From NCBI GenBank assembly GCA_029216955.1, contig JANAVB010006998.1, positions 3,593,692 to 3,657,691 on the forward strand: a DNA stretch of 64,000 nucleotides, written 5' to 3'. The translations under genes and the position numbers were made by a program. The notes beneath the pieces were generated by a model. That model saw only the letters and a list, made by a program, of their open reading frames with translations, did not search any database and had not been told where the DNA came from. Source of the stretch: Iris pallida. Taxonomy: Eukaryota > Streptophyta > Magnoliopsida > Asparagales > Iridaceae. Below, piece after piece: positions 11,390 to 23,279 of the stretch (position 1 is its first letter; the number at the start of each line of letters is the position of its first letter).

Positions 11390-14300
11390 TGTCACGACCC
11401 GATCCCAATTTCTTGGGTCGACTCGGATCATGCCCAGCCTGCACCGTTGTTGAGACGGCGGCAGTAAGCTGTATTCCATATGCAGGTACAATCAACAACA
11501 TTTGAAATTTTTAATTGCCACAACATTTAATTTAACGATAAAATAAACTTGTTCATTACAAAAGAGTTCACCACTTTTAAAATAACATTAATTTAAATAA
11601 AAGACAACAAATCTCCATCTAAGCAGAAGTATCATCATCAACATCAGGAACCTCCTCTGGAAGCATAGCAGGATACAGCTCTGGGTCGTAATAGCTACTA
11701 ATCTGTAGCTCTGAGTCATCAATAGGACCTATTGGGTGTGGGGAATCCAGTCAGGAAAGGAGCAAGTACAATTATGAAAATAACAATTTGCATAATGAAT
11801 AGAAAATTGAAATATTAAAATAACTTTGGAAACAATGATTTTCAACTATAAAACAATTGTGATTTGAGTATGCAGTATCTATGACCGGTTTAGGATGATT
11901 CACTTGTATCCTATTGATACGGTCCGGCCTAACCCCGTGTGAAGAGGGGTAAGCTCGCACATTCATTTACTATTGGGCTTTGATCATAGATAACTACACT
12001 ACTCCCCATTATCCCGATGCAATGATTCAATGTGTTACTCTAGGAGAGAGTACGTGTAACAATTGTGTATTTAATATGCAATATTCTAATATTAATTAAA
12101 CTGAAATTAACACAACCATACTTGCCTTGAATTTCAATTGGTCGAGATTTGTACTTCGGGATTCGAAAGGTCACGTTCTTCCTTGAAATCCTACATTCCG
12201 GGGAACTTTATCTCAGAAATACAAATACCAGAAAAATCTAGTTGCAATCTCTATTTGTCTTTCCTAGTCTATTTTAGTTATTAGCTAACTAACACAACAT
12301 CACAACGTTTACTAATGAGTTTGAATTTAGAAATTCAATTTATTTAGGTTTTTCGGGAAAACTTGTAATTTTCAATTTAAATATAAAACTTGGTATTTTA
12401 TTAACTTATTGGGAAAAAGATTGGTGTTTTATAATAACTAAATAAAAATATAATTTCTTTTCTTAAAATGAGAAAATCGTGAATTATTAATTAATAATTA
12501 ATAATATTATTGATTAATCCTACTCGTTTACTCAATCCCAGAATTCACAAATCTAATGTTCCTACTGATTACAAACTTTTGCAGAAAATAAAAGAATAGG
12601 CTTATGCCCTTACAAATTAATACATGAATTTAAATAAGAGAAAAATGGGTTAGTCCTTTTAAATCACCTAAAAATTAAATAATAAAATTTTAACTAAATT
12701 TGTAAATTATTAGAATGTCTCAGAACTGGTCCAATCTTCAAATACAGCTACTCTGCCTCAACGTCCGGACGAACCGGTGCGTTTGCATTTCGCTGGGGCC
12801 CATTGACCAATATGGTCGTCGCCCAAAATAATATAAAAAAAAAATAATATTATCCGAAAATCCTTTGAAAATCATTTTTATAATTTTCTAAAAATTTCGG
12901 CAGCACTCCCTCTGTTTTCGGTCAACCCAAAAACTGGGAAATGCTTCCGATATACCTGCAAAATAATTTCCAAAACTCGAAATTCATATATATATCCATA
13001 GAACATATTTTTCCAAAGCCAACACAGCATTTCCGAAATGATAACGAAATTCCCGAAACCCGAAACCATTCCGATTTAACTTCCCAAAAGAATTCAATTC
13101 CAGCATATTAACCGAAAATTCCCAACAGAACCCAAAAGCAATAACAGAACATTATCCAATCTCATTCACAGAGCTTAAGAGCAAAAATTTGAATCTCCAA
13201 TCATTTCCATTAATTCTCGAAAACCCGAGAATACAGAAAACAGAGAATCTCTTCTTAAAAAGTTCTCAAAAATCCGAGAAAAACTACAGAACCCAGTTCT
13301 GTCCTAATAATTCTATTTAATCACAGAAAACAAACCACAGCAATCATTTCCGAGATTTTCGGAAAAGCCGAAATAGCAACGTAACTATTACGTTGTCGAA
13401 AACCGAAATCCCGAAGGATTCGGGGACCAGAGAATTCATCATCGACAGAAAGGAAAATAGAGTTCCAGAAATTATACCCAAAACCGAAGTCGAAGGAAAT
13501 CCCGAATTTGGGTCGCGGAACCGAACGGCAAAACGGACAGTGCTGGACATGGACAGGGGCGAGCAAAGGGTCGACGGACGAAGGCCACGCGGGGTGCCGA
13601 CGGTGGACGGCGGCGGTCGCCGGTCGGGCGCGGGCGGCGGTGACGCGGGGCCGCGCGGGTCGACGGGAGCGCCGGGAAGCGGCTCGGTCGCGCTGGAAAG
13701 GGGCGTCGGCCTCGGGAAAACTCGGCCAGTGGTTCGCCGGGGAGGATCGAGAAGGGGATCGCCGGAAAATAGTTGATTTGGAAAGAGGATGAAGAAGATG
13801 GTGATGGTGTGGAAAAAAATGATGGAGAAAAGCCCCTTTTATAGGAAATAGGTAGTGAAGGTTACCATTTAAGAAGATGGAGTGCCATCCTGGCTTGATG
13901 GTCGGCCGGTTATGGAAGGCGAGGGGGTCGACGGGTGGGGAAGAAGAAGAAAACTTCTTCGGTTCACAAAGGCCACTCACAGCACCCAACACTAAAGAAG
14001 AATGAAAAGGCTATTGAATGTTTTCTTCATCAGACACTTAATATATGTCATTCAATACCAAGAGTAAGTATAGACTTAATGGGTTGAGACATACGAATGG
14101 GTTTGAAACCCATTCAAGATTTATAGGTTAGCCTATAATTGGCTTGGGTTAGGTCCAATTGGACTTAGAAAAATAATGAGTTTGGGCCAGGATTGAAACT
14201 AATGGCCAAAGCAATGGGTTTCAATAAAATTTAAAGGCTTTGGGCTAGGAAAATTTTAGACAACTAAAAATATTTTTAAAGGAAATATTATTTAGAAAAT

Positions 14301-14514
14301 TTTTGTACAATTTATAAAATATTTTATGTTCAAATTTGGGTTCAAGTCCGGGCTGACATGCCAAAAATCCAAGTTTAACTATTTGGAAAATAATTTACTC
14401 TTAAATAAATATTATTAACATCTAACATTATTCTAAAGAAAAATTTATTGCTAACAAAATTTTATTTAGCAAATAAAAAAAAATTAGAAGTAAACTAAAA
14501 ATACGGGTTTCACA
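11390..14514 (-). mobile_element. Element A, downstream LTR copy (A1)
   Basis: The LTR runs from TGTCACGACC to GGGTTTCACA on the plus strand; on the minus strand it starts TGTGAAACCC and ends GGGTCGTGACA. At 3.1 kb it differs from the copy at 17720-20843 by only a handful of bases, for example GGGAAGC versus GAGAAGC near 13674/20003 and a one-base A-run change. A minus-strand TATA-like box, CTATAAAAGGGG, lies at 13833-13844. Downstream of it in the direction of transcription is a compact CpG-rich block (about 13540-13760). Open frames such as 13992-13321 are present in every copy only because the LTR is repeated; I do not call them genes. Confidence 0.9.
13833..13844 (-). promoter_or_regulatory. 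Candidate TATA box of the element A LTR
   Basis: The minus strand reads CTATAAAAGGGG in an AT-rich context, followed in the direction of transcription by the CpG-rich block. The same sequence is at 20162-20173 in the second LTR. This is the best core-promoter candidate in the LTR. The start site itself is not visible. Confidence 0.5.
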
Positions 14515-14527
14515 ACCTTCCCTCCTT
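14515..14527 (-). promoter_or_regulatory. Polypurine tract of element A
   Basis: The minus strand reads AAGGAGGGAAGGT immediately before the LTR start TGTGAAACCC. It follows a GAGGACGAAATTTTC context that is familiar from Tekay/Del elements. It would prime plus-strand DNA synthesis. The same tract abuts the second LTR at 20844. Confidence 0.7.
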
Positions 14528-15363
14528 AGAAAATTTCGTCCTCGAAATTTAAGGACAGGTAGGACAGGATTCCCACAATTCAATTAGACACGAGTATGGT
14601 GTTCAATTCAGGTTCAAACAATAAGAATTTTTAAAGGTAATCATGGATGAGACAATTTAGGGACAAAATAAAATATAAAGCGAACCAAAGTGTATGAGGT
14701 TGATCAGACCATCATTGCACCGGTTCTGATTAGACAATATATTAATGGAGGCCTCCAATAAGATAATGTCATGATCAAGCTTGAAAAAGGAATAGCTCGC
14801 AAAACTAGGCTAACAAGCATAATGTCAAATTTGAAAATGAAACAGATGAGTATGGAAAGAAATAGGAATAATGATTCAACTTTGCCTGATCTTCATCTCA
14901 CCTCTGACTATGCTTGTTACTGGTTTCTCTGACACTGCCTTCTTCTACAAATTCTAGTGGTTGACAACTGTTGTCTGCCCAGTGCTTCTGTCTATCATAG
15001 CTTGTCTCTGATCATCTTCACTTCCTCTGCTGCGCCAGTTACTCTCTCTGGATCTAACAGTATTCTTTCTTCTACATCGTCCTATGCAAGTTATGTACGA
15101 AAACTACATCCAAAACTTCAATGATGTTGTACTGATGCTAACTGGGTATTTATTGTAAGAAAACTCTACCAAAGATAATTGATCTTTCCAAGATCCTCCA
15201 GATTCCAGGAGGCAAGATTCTTCAGCATGTCTTCAAACGTCTAGATTGACTTCTTTGATTGTCTGTCAGTTGGAACTTCATGAATCCGGTAGATGTGTCT
15301 CTTGCATATTGCCGCCAACTCTTTCGTGAATAAAGCAACTTCATAATGAACTGACTTGGTCAG

Positions 15364-16650
15364 TCAGTCCACAAAATCCAATTGGTGATCTTCCCTCCTT
15401 AGGAACAAAGTAATCCTAACACAAAATCCATTTATGTGTTCCATCGTTGGCAATTGAGAAACTCCCAAATGTTCCTGCCAACACTTGATCTCTAAGTTTA
15501 CAAGTGCCTTGTCTTGAAACTGCGTCTTCTTGACTTTGTTCTTCAGACTCGAGCTCACTTGCAGCTTTATTGACACTGAATCAGCATCTAGTTCCATCCT
15601 TCTATCTTCAGACAGTATGCTCTCCAGCCCAACTTCCTGATGTCTAGGTGCCGCTTCTTGGTCAAACCATCGATATCAGCTTCAATCGTCTTCGTTTACC
15701 CAATATTCCGCTCTTTAACAAGTTCCGAATTATGTGTGGGATAGTTCTTCTCATGAGTCCGTAATTGCCTAGATATGTAGACAATTATTTTCCCATGTTG
15801 TTGAAGAATACAATCCAGTCTTTTTCCTGAGACATCTCTGTAGATGGTGAAACCACCGGATCCTGCGGGTAGCGCAAGGATTGGTAAGCTTCTTCTACAG
15901 CTTCTTAAATGCGTCCAGACAAACTCTTCATTCTTTCGAGTCAGCTTCATCATCGACTCAGCAATCTTGGCGAATTCCTACACAGATTCCAGTAGTATCC
16001 CATCAAGTCCAAGAAACCATTGAACTTAGATATACGACTTCTCCACAGCGGCTATCTATCTAGAGTCTATCAAATTTTCTTCTCTTGTGACATTATGGCA
16101 AAAACCACATTGTCTAAGAAAATTCATGTCTTGATAGCTTACCAAAAACTTCTTCAAAGTTCCTAGAAATTTCTCAGATGCTCTTCATGTTCTTCTTCAG
16201 TCCTTGAGTATATCAGATTTTTGTTATCTAAAGAAAAGACAACAAACTGATTCAATTACTCATAAAAAGACTCTGTTCATGAGATTCATGAACACAACAT
16301 GAGTATTCATCATTCCAAGAGACATGATCCAAAAATTCAACTACCAGTATTTGGTGTTGAATGTCGTCTTGAGAATGTACTCCTTCATGATCTTAATCTG
16401 ATGGTAGTCAGTTCTTAAGTTAATCTCCGAAAACCCTTAAGTTCACTCAACTTGGATAGATCATCAGTCGAGAAAAAGTAATTCTTCAGTGCCCTGATAG
16501 TCTACTCTCATCCATATTGTTTTATCCTGATGCTTCTTAGAGTGAAGCTCCGTCTTATATGAAACCCAACACCTTTAGTCCATTGATCTAATCCTTCATT
16601 TCCTTGGCTTCCTTCAGGTCGATTTTATAGTATCACTTAGTCATAGGGAA
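15364..16650 (-). pseudogene. Element A pol remnant: RT, RNase H and integrase pieces
   Basis: The best segment is 15953-15696, with [34 protein letters not shown] and [20 protein letters not shown], which are the end of RT and the start of RNase H in chromoviruses. Upstream (about 16650-16050), frame-shifted RT pieces can be followed, such as DYHQIKIMKEYILKTTFN and VFMNLMNRVF. The catalytic YIDD region is destroyed. Downstream, 15597-15364 resembles the linker before integrase only weakly. The whole region is unable to encode an enzyme. Confidence 0.6.
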
Positions 16651-16837
16651 GGAGCTAGGTACTAGGTTAATGGAATATTTCTATGCATAGGGTAATCCAG
16701 AAACTATTAGGGAAAACTTCTATCATGAAGATGTAACTAAGATTTTTATTCATATAAGAGAATTACAACAAAACTCTCATAATTGATCTAGGGACATCTT
16801 GTTACAGCTTCTTAATAGATAATACTACTCAGCAGTC

Positions 16838-17542
16838 CTAAGTACTATTCTTCATGGTTCTGGTTCTTGCTTGGGCATCTCCATTTTCTTCCTCTTCTAT
16901 GATCCTTGATTCTGCTTCATCCCTTCCTACGGTCTGTTGGATAGAGTCCTGAGGTTGTGGCATAATAGACGCTCCGATACGATGATAAGATAAGAGGCAG
17001 TCCTTAACTTGATGTTCAGCAGATCCACACACCAAACATTGCCTTAATCTCTTGCGACAAATGTTGGCTTGGTGACCAGGTCTCTTACAGTAGGCACAAG
17101 CCAAAAGCTTCTTGCAATATGGTTGTCGGACAGGGCCCAAATATCTTCTATTCTCATGGGTATCCCTCCTAGGACGAGGTTCCGCTCCAACTTGGTTTAA
17201 AATGGCTAAGGTTGCGTCGTTGATATTCTTCATGACTTCTCTCGAGATATCCATCTGTTCAGCTTGAATCTTCTGATACTCTAGGATTTCTTGAAATAGA
17301 GCAACCATCTGAGAGGTGTTCTCTGGTACTGGTGAAGCAACATGAGTGGGTACTTCCTCAAAGAAAAGTAACCCAGTTAGAGGAGAGGTAGGATTTGCCA
17401 GTGTGGGGAAAACTTCACTGGATGATTGGTGAGGATGATCAATCAGCTGGTTGGGTGAAAAGCTCTGACTTGACTGAAGAGGCGGGGTTCGATCCGGAGA
17501 TGATACCACATCGCCAGCAGAGTTGGTTTTGTCAGTGGTCAT
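16838..17542 (-). CDS. Element A short Gag-like protein with two zinc knuckles
   Basis: This is an open frame of 234 codons on the minus strand, about 180 bases inside the LTR boundary. The N-terminal half is Ser/Pro-rich. A central helical stretch follows (MVALFQEILEYQKIQAEQ, residues about 83-100), then two knuckles: CAYCKRPGHQANIC and CLVCGSAEHQVKDC, both complete CX2CX4HX4C. The capsid core that normally lies between helix and knuckles is missing, so the protein is much shorter than a full Gag. It could bind nucleic acid but probably not form particles alone. In the right-contig copy (39905-40587) the frame is broken by small indels that look like assembly errors. Confidence 0.65.
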   Translation of the reverse strand: MTTDKTNSAGDVVSSPDRTPPLQSSQSFSPNQLIDHPHQSSSEVFPTLANPTSPLTGLLFFEEVPTHVASPVPENTSQMVALFQEILEYQKIQAEQMDISREVMKNINDATLAILNQVGAEPRPRRDTHENRRYLGPVRQPYCKKLLACAYCKRPGHQANICRKRLRQCLVCGSAEHQVKDCLLSYHRIGASIMPQPQDSIQQTVGRDEAESRIIEEEENGDAQARTRTMKNST

Positions 17543-17694
17543 TCTCTGGAAGGTTTAGGATGCAAGCATAAGCAAGGTAACCTACCAGTCTATAAAAATA
17601 TTTATCATATATAAATCGGTCCTATGTTGTGGCAATTTTGATGTTCTAGTGTTCCTAATTGTTTCTAGTTTTCCTAAATTGTTGATTTAGTTGA

Positions 17695-17719
17695 CCTGCA
17701 TGGGCCACCACTAAAAACA
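17695..17719 (-). promoter_or_regulatory. Candidate primer-binding site of element A
   Basis: On the minus strand, just inside the LTR, the sequence reads TGTTTTTAG and then TGGTGGCCCATGCAGG. It matches the same position in element B except for one base. The conservation across two elements of opposite orientation argues that it is functional. The priming tRNA is not identified. Confidence 0.45.
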
Positions 17720-20700
17720 TGTCACGACCCGATCCCAATTTCTTGGGTCGACTCGGATCATGCCCAGCCTGCACCGTTGTTGAGACGGCGGCAGTAAGCT
17801 GTATTCCATATGCAGGTACAATCAACAACATTTGAAATTTTTAATTGCCACAACATTTAATTTAACGATAAAATAAACTTGTTCATTACAAAAGAGTTCA
17901 CCACTTTTAAAATAACATTAATTTAAATAAAAGACAACAAATCTCCATCTAAGCAGAAGTATCATCATCAACATCAGGAACCTCCTCTGGAAGCATAGCA
18001 GGATACAGCTCTGGGTCGTAATAGCTACTAATCTGTAGCTCTGAGTCATCAATAGGACCTATTGGGTGTGGGGAATCCAGTCAGGAAAGGAGCAAGTACA
18101 ATTATGAAAATAACAATTTGCATAATGAATAGAAAATTGAAATATTAAAATAACTTTGGAAACAATGATTTTCAACTATAAAACAATTGTGATTTGAGTA
18201 TGCAGTATCTATGACCGGTTTAGGATGATTCACTTGTATCCTATTGATACGGTCCGGCCTAACCCCGTGTGAAGAGGGGTAAGCTCGCACATTCATTTAC
18301 TATTGGGCTTTGATCATAGATAACTACACTACTCCCCATTATCCCGATGCAATGATTCAATGTGTTACTCTAGGAGAGAGTACGTGTAACAATTGTGTAT
18401 TTAATATGCAATATTCTAATATTAATTAAACTGAAATTAACACAACCATACTTGCCTTGAATTTCAATTGGTCGAGATTTGTACTTCGGGATTCGAAAGG
18501 TCACGTTCTTCCTTGAAATCCTACATTCCGGGGAACTTTATCTCAGAAATACAAATACCAGAAAAATCTAGTTGCAATCTCTATTTGTCTTTCCTAGTCT
18601 ATTTTAGTTATTAGCTAACTAACACAACATCACAACGTTTACTAATGAGTTTGAATTTAGAAATTCAATTTATTTAGGTTTTTCGGGAAAACTTGTAATT
18701 TTCAATTTAAATATAAAACTTGGTATTTTATTAACTTATTGGGAAAAAGATTGGTGTTTTATAATAACTAAATAAAAATATAATTTCTTTTCTTAAAATG
18801 AGAAAATCGTGAATTATTAATTAATAATTAATAATATTATTGATTAATCCTACTCGTTTACTCAATCCCAGAATTCACAAATCTAATGTTCCTACTGATT
18901 ACAAACTTTTGCAGAAAATAAAAGAATAGGCTTATGCCCTTACAAATTAATACATGAATTTAAATAAGAGAAAAATGGGTTAGTCCTTTTAAATCACCTA
19001 AAAATTAAATAATAAAATTTTAACTAAATTTGTAAATTATTAGAATGTCTCAGAACTGGTCCAATCTTCAAATACAGCTACTCTGCCTCAACGTCCGGAC
19101 GAACCGGTGCGTTTGCATTTCGCTGGGGCCCATTGACCAATATGGTCGTCGCCCAAAATAATATAAAAAAAAATAATATTATCCGAAAATCCTTTGAAAA
19201 TCATTTTTATAATTTTCTAAAAATTTCGGCAGCACTCCCTCTGTTTTCGGTCAACCCAAAAACTGGGAAATGCTTCCGATATACCTGCAAAATAATTTCC
19301 AAAACTCGAAATTCATATATATATCCATAGAACATATTTTTCCAAAGCCAACACAGCATTTCCGAAATGATAACGAAATTCCCGAAACCCGAAACCATTC
19401 CGATTTAACTTCCCAAAAGAATTCAATTCCAGCATATTAACCGAAAATTCCCAACAGAACCCAAAAGCAATAACAGAACATTATCCAATCTCATTCACAG
19501 AGCTTAAGAGCAAAAATTTGAATCTCCAATCATTTCCATTAATTCTCGAAAACCCGAGAATACAGAAAACAGAGAATCTCTTCTTAAAAAGTTCTCAAAA
19601 ATCCGAGAAAAACTACAGAACCCAGTTCTGTCCTAATAATTCTATTTAATCACAGAAAACAAACCACAGCAATCATTTCCGAGATTTTCGGAAAAGCCGA
19701 AATAGCAACGTAACTATTACGTTGTCGAAAACCGAAATCCCGAAGGATTCGGGGACCAGAGAATTCATCATCGACAGAAAGGAAAATAGAGTTCCAGAAA
19801 TTATACCCAAAACCGAAGTCGAAGGAAATCCCGAATTTGGGTCGCGGAACCGAACGGCAAAACGGACAGTGCTGGACATGGACAGGGGCGAGCAAAGGGT
19901 CGACGGACGAAGGCCACGCGGGGTGCCGACGGTGGACGGCGGCGGTCGCCGGTCGGGCGCGGGCGGCGGTGACGCGGGGCCGCGCGGGTCGACGGGAGCG
20001 CCGAGAAGCGGCTCGGTCGCGCTGGAAAGGGGCGTCGGCCTCGGGAAAACTCGGCCAGTGGTTCGCCGGGGAGGATCGAGAAGGGGATCGCCGGAAAATA
20101 GTTGATTTGGAAAGAGGATGAAGAAGATGGTGATGGTGTGGAAAAAAATGATGGGGAAAAGCCCCTTTTATAGGAAATAGGTAGTGAAGGTTACCATTTA
20201 AGAAGATGGAGTGCCATCCTGGCTTGATGGTCGGCCGGTTATGGAAGGCGAGGGGGTCGACGGGTGGGGAAGAAGAAGAAAACTTCTTCGGTTCACAAAG
20301 GCCACTCACAGCACCCAACACTAAAGAAGAATGAAAAGGCTATTGAATGTTTTCTTCATCAGACACTTAATATATGTCATTCAATACCAAGAGTAAGTAT
20401 AGGCTTAATGGGTTGAGACATACGAATGGGTTTGAAACCCATTCAAGATTTATAGGTTAGCCTATAATTGGCTTGGGTTAGGTCCAATTGGACTTAGAAA
20501 AATAATGAGTTTGGGCCAGGATTGAAACTAATGGCCAAAGCAATGGGTTTCAATAAAATTTAAAGGCTTTGGGCTAGGAAAATTTTAGACAACTAAAAAT
20601 ATTTTTAAAGGAAATATTATTTAGAAAATTTTTGTACAATTTATAAAATATTTTATGTTCAAATTTGGGTTCAAGTCCGGGCTGACATGCCAAAAATCCA

Positions 20701-20843
20701 AGTTTAACTATTTGGAAAATAATTTACTCTTAAATAAATATTATTAACATCTAACATTATTCTAAAGAAAAATTTATTGCTAACAAAATTTTATTTAGCA
20801 AATAAAAAAAAATTAGAAGTAAACTAAAAATACGGGTTTCACA
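17720..20843 (-). mobile_element. Element A, upstream LTR copy (A2)
   Basis: This 3.1 kb LTR is nearly identical to A1 and has the same TGTCAC and TTCACA ends on the plus strand. Relative to the gag of A it is the 5' LTR. Instead of ending at a target-site duplication at 20843, it is followed by a second, partial A internal region, so the array is LTR-internal-LTR-internal. TATA candidate at 20162-20173 (minus strand). Confidence 0.9.
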
Positions 20844-21619
20844 ACCTTCCCTCCTTAGAAAATTTCGTCCTCGAAATTTAAGGACAGGTAGGACAGGATT
20901 CCCACAATTCAATTAGACACGAGTATGGTGTTCAATTCAGGTTCAAACAATAAGAATTTTTAAAGGTAATCATGGATGAGACAATTTAGGGACAAAATAA
21001 AATATAAAGCGAACCAAAGTGTATGAGGTTGATCAGACCATCATTGCACCGGTTCTGATTAGACAATATATTAATGGAGGCCTCCAATAAGATAATGTCA
21101 TGATCAAGCTTGAAAAAGGAATAGCTCGCAAAACTAGGCTACAAGCATAATGTCAAATTTGAAAATGAAACAGATGAGTATGGAAAGAAATAGGAATAAT
21201 GATTCAACTTTGCCTGATCTTCATCTCACCTCTGACTATGCTTGTTACTGGTTTCTCTGACACTGCCTTCTTCTACAAATTCCAGTGGTTGACAACTGTT
21301 GTCTGCCCAGTGCTTCTGTCTATCATAGCTTGTCTCTGATCATCTTCACTTCCTCTGCTGCGCCAGTTACTCTCTCTGGATCTAACAGTATTCTTTCTTC
21401 TACATCGTCCTATGCAAGTTATGTACGAAAACTACATCCAAAACTTCAATGATGTTGTACTGATGCTAACTGGGTATTTATTGTAAGAAAACTCTACCAA
21501 AGATAATTGATCTTTCCAAGATCCTCCAGATTCCAGGAGGCAAGATTCTTCAGCATGTCTTCAAACGTCTAGATTGACTTCTTTGATTGTCTGTCAGTTG
21601 GAACTTCATGAATCCGGTA
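20844..21619 (-). mobile_element. Second, truncated element A internal region
   Basis: The sequence repeats 14515-15290 almost base for base, starting with the polypurine tract, and stops abruptly at ATCCGGTA (21612-21619). It then switches to element B LTR sequence with a short filler. No gene is present. Its presence shows a tandem of A units that was later deleted on the right side, together with the B pol region and the first about 530 bases of the B 3' LTR. Confidence 0.85.
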
Positions 21620-21633
21620 AATCCTGATCTACC
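21616..21633. repeat. Filler duplication at the A/B junction (first copy)
   Basis: GGTAAATCCTGATCTACC lies exactly at the switch from A to B sequence and recurs at 21682-21699, where it belongs to the B LTR (compare the B 5' LTR near 5846). The GGTA part overlaps the end of A. This looks like a short template copy made during end joining. Confidence 0.65.
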
Positions 21634-23193
21634 GACACGTCGTTCGAGGATTTTTGTTTATTGAGATTCCAACTCTCAATAGGTAAATCCTGATCTACCT
21701 TTGATTCTCCTGAATTTTCATCATTATTGTATGCATATAGGCACCCTTGATCTGCGTATGAAGTTTCGTAGGATTTTGGTTTCGTTTGATAGCGGTATTC
21801 GACACGTATCGATCTCACGTTGCACGTGTTCGGCAAAATGCCATTTAGAATTGAAAAGTGTTAATTTTTTATTATGTTTTCACAAAATCCTTCCTTATAT
21901 GATTTGTAACAACTTTCGTGAAGACGGATCGGAAATCGATACGATTTCGGCATCCGAACGGACACGGACACGCGTGCACGAGATCCCGTGCATAGTCCCG
22001 AGCACGCCCTCCTGTCTGTGCATCACAACTTGACGCACAGAGCTCTGTCTTGTGTGAAATTTTACGAACACGTAGGGGCAACCTCTGCCCACTCGCCCGT
22101 AAAATTTTACGACGTTTTGTTGAGCGAACGCGGAGTTATTCGTCGTGCACTGTTCAGCCATTCTGTGCGCCCGGCTGAAATTCGGGACTGAAACGCTCTT
22201 CGTACGCGCACACAACGCGACAAGGGACCATTCCAGGAGTTCGGACACATAGCCCAATACCTAGTCTACCCAAGGGCTCGACCCTGAGTCACGAAGTGGC
22301 CCCACGCGCGAGCCACGAGCGGCGAACCGCCCGCACGAGCACGCACGCGCGCTCGTGCGCAGAGGCCGCACGCTGTGCGTGGGCCATTGTGTAGCGTCGC
22401 TATGACTTCATGTCTTGTCGACGTGTCCTAGACCTACCCCGTGACCCTACCTACTTCTTGTTGTGCGTATGACGCACAATCGAGCGAGAACGCTATCTTC
22501 AACACGTAGAATCAATTTTCTGATACGCACTCTACGAACACGATACGGACACGGTTTCGACTCTGTGAGTGCCCGAGCTCGTCACGTATGTCGAGAATAA
22601 CGTTTGTGTCAAGTTTCGTGATTTATTGTGGAGTATTTTGTGATTTGGGTTGATTTATCAAAAATGGGTTTTTCGGCTTTCAAAAATTGAATAGAAAAGG
22701 TATATTTTGATTTCTTAACTTTTTAACTTCAATTTCTGAGTTTTTGGTTCGTTCATGAGGGTTTGGGACTGTAGGGAATGAGTCGTTGGTTTATTTCCTT
22801 TTTATTTATCTATTATGGTTATAAATGGGTGTTCTACCTATGTATAGGTATATATACATATATGTATATATATACTTTAAATATATATCTATATGTATAT
22901 TTTGATGTTGTATGTTTTTGGTTGAGATGCTTTGTTCCAGGTCTGGGAATGCTTTTCCTTTTCAAAAACCAACCATTCCTTCTTTCCATTTGAGTATATA
23001 CATATTTGTATATATATAGGCCTATGTATAATAGTATATATATGTAAGTTATATATATGGATATATTGTGGTTTTGAGTATAATTTCAGTTGGAGACTGT
23101 TGATTCCAGATTTCTGGAGTTTAACAACAGTCCGTACTCCCCTCACAACTATCCTTGCATAAGTTATATATATATGTGTGCGTATGTATAAGT

Positions 23194-23279
<86 letters not shown>

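Larger units (their letters stand above)
14515..17719 (-). mobile_element. Element A internal region (degenerate, non-autonomous)
   Basis: On the minus strand the order is primer-binding-site region, gag (17542-16838), RT remnant (about 16650-16050), RT/RNase H connection (15953-15696), integrase-like remnants (15597 downward) and polypurine tract (14527-14515). No protease domain is recognisable. The region is 3.2 kb, well below the 5-6 kb usual for Tekay/Del elements. Only gag is open. The lack of pol together with near-identical LTRs points to movement by proteins from another element. The stretches 14528-15363 and 16660-16837 hold nothing I recognise. Confidence 0.75.

Noticed and set aside
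13393..13792. Arg/Gly-rich plus-strand frames in the same LTR
   Set aside because: Overlapping frames on both strands of a CpG-rich block; no conservation beyond LTR identity.
13321..13992. 223-codon minus-strand frame, also at 19650-20321 and in part at 42687-43322
   Set aside because: It recurs only because the element A LTR recurs. It crosses the TATA candidate and the CpG-rich block, has no domain, and high GC content alone makes long frames likely.
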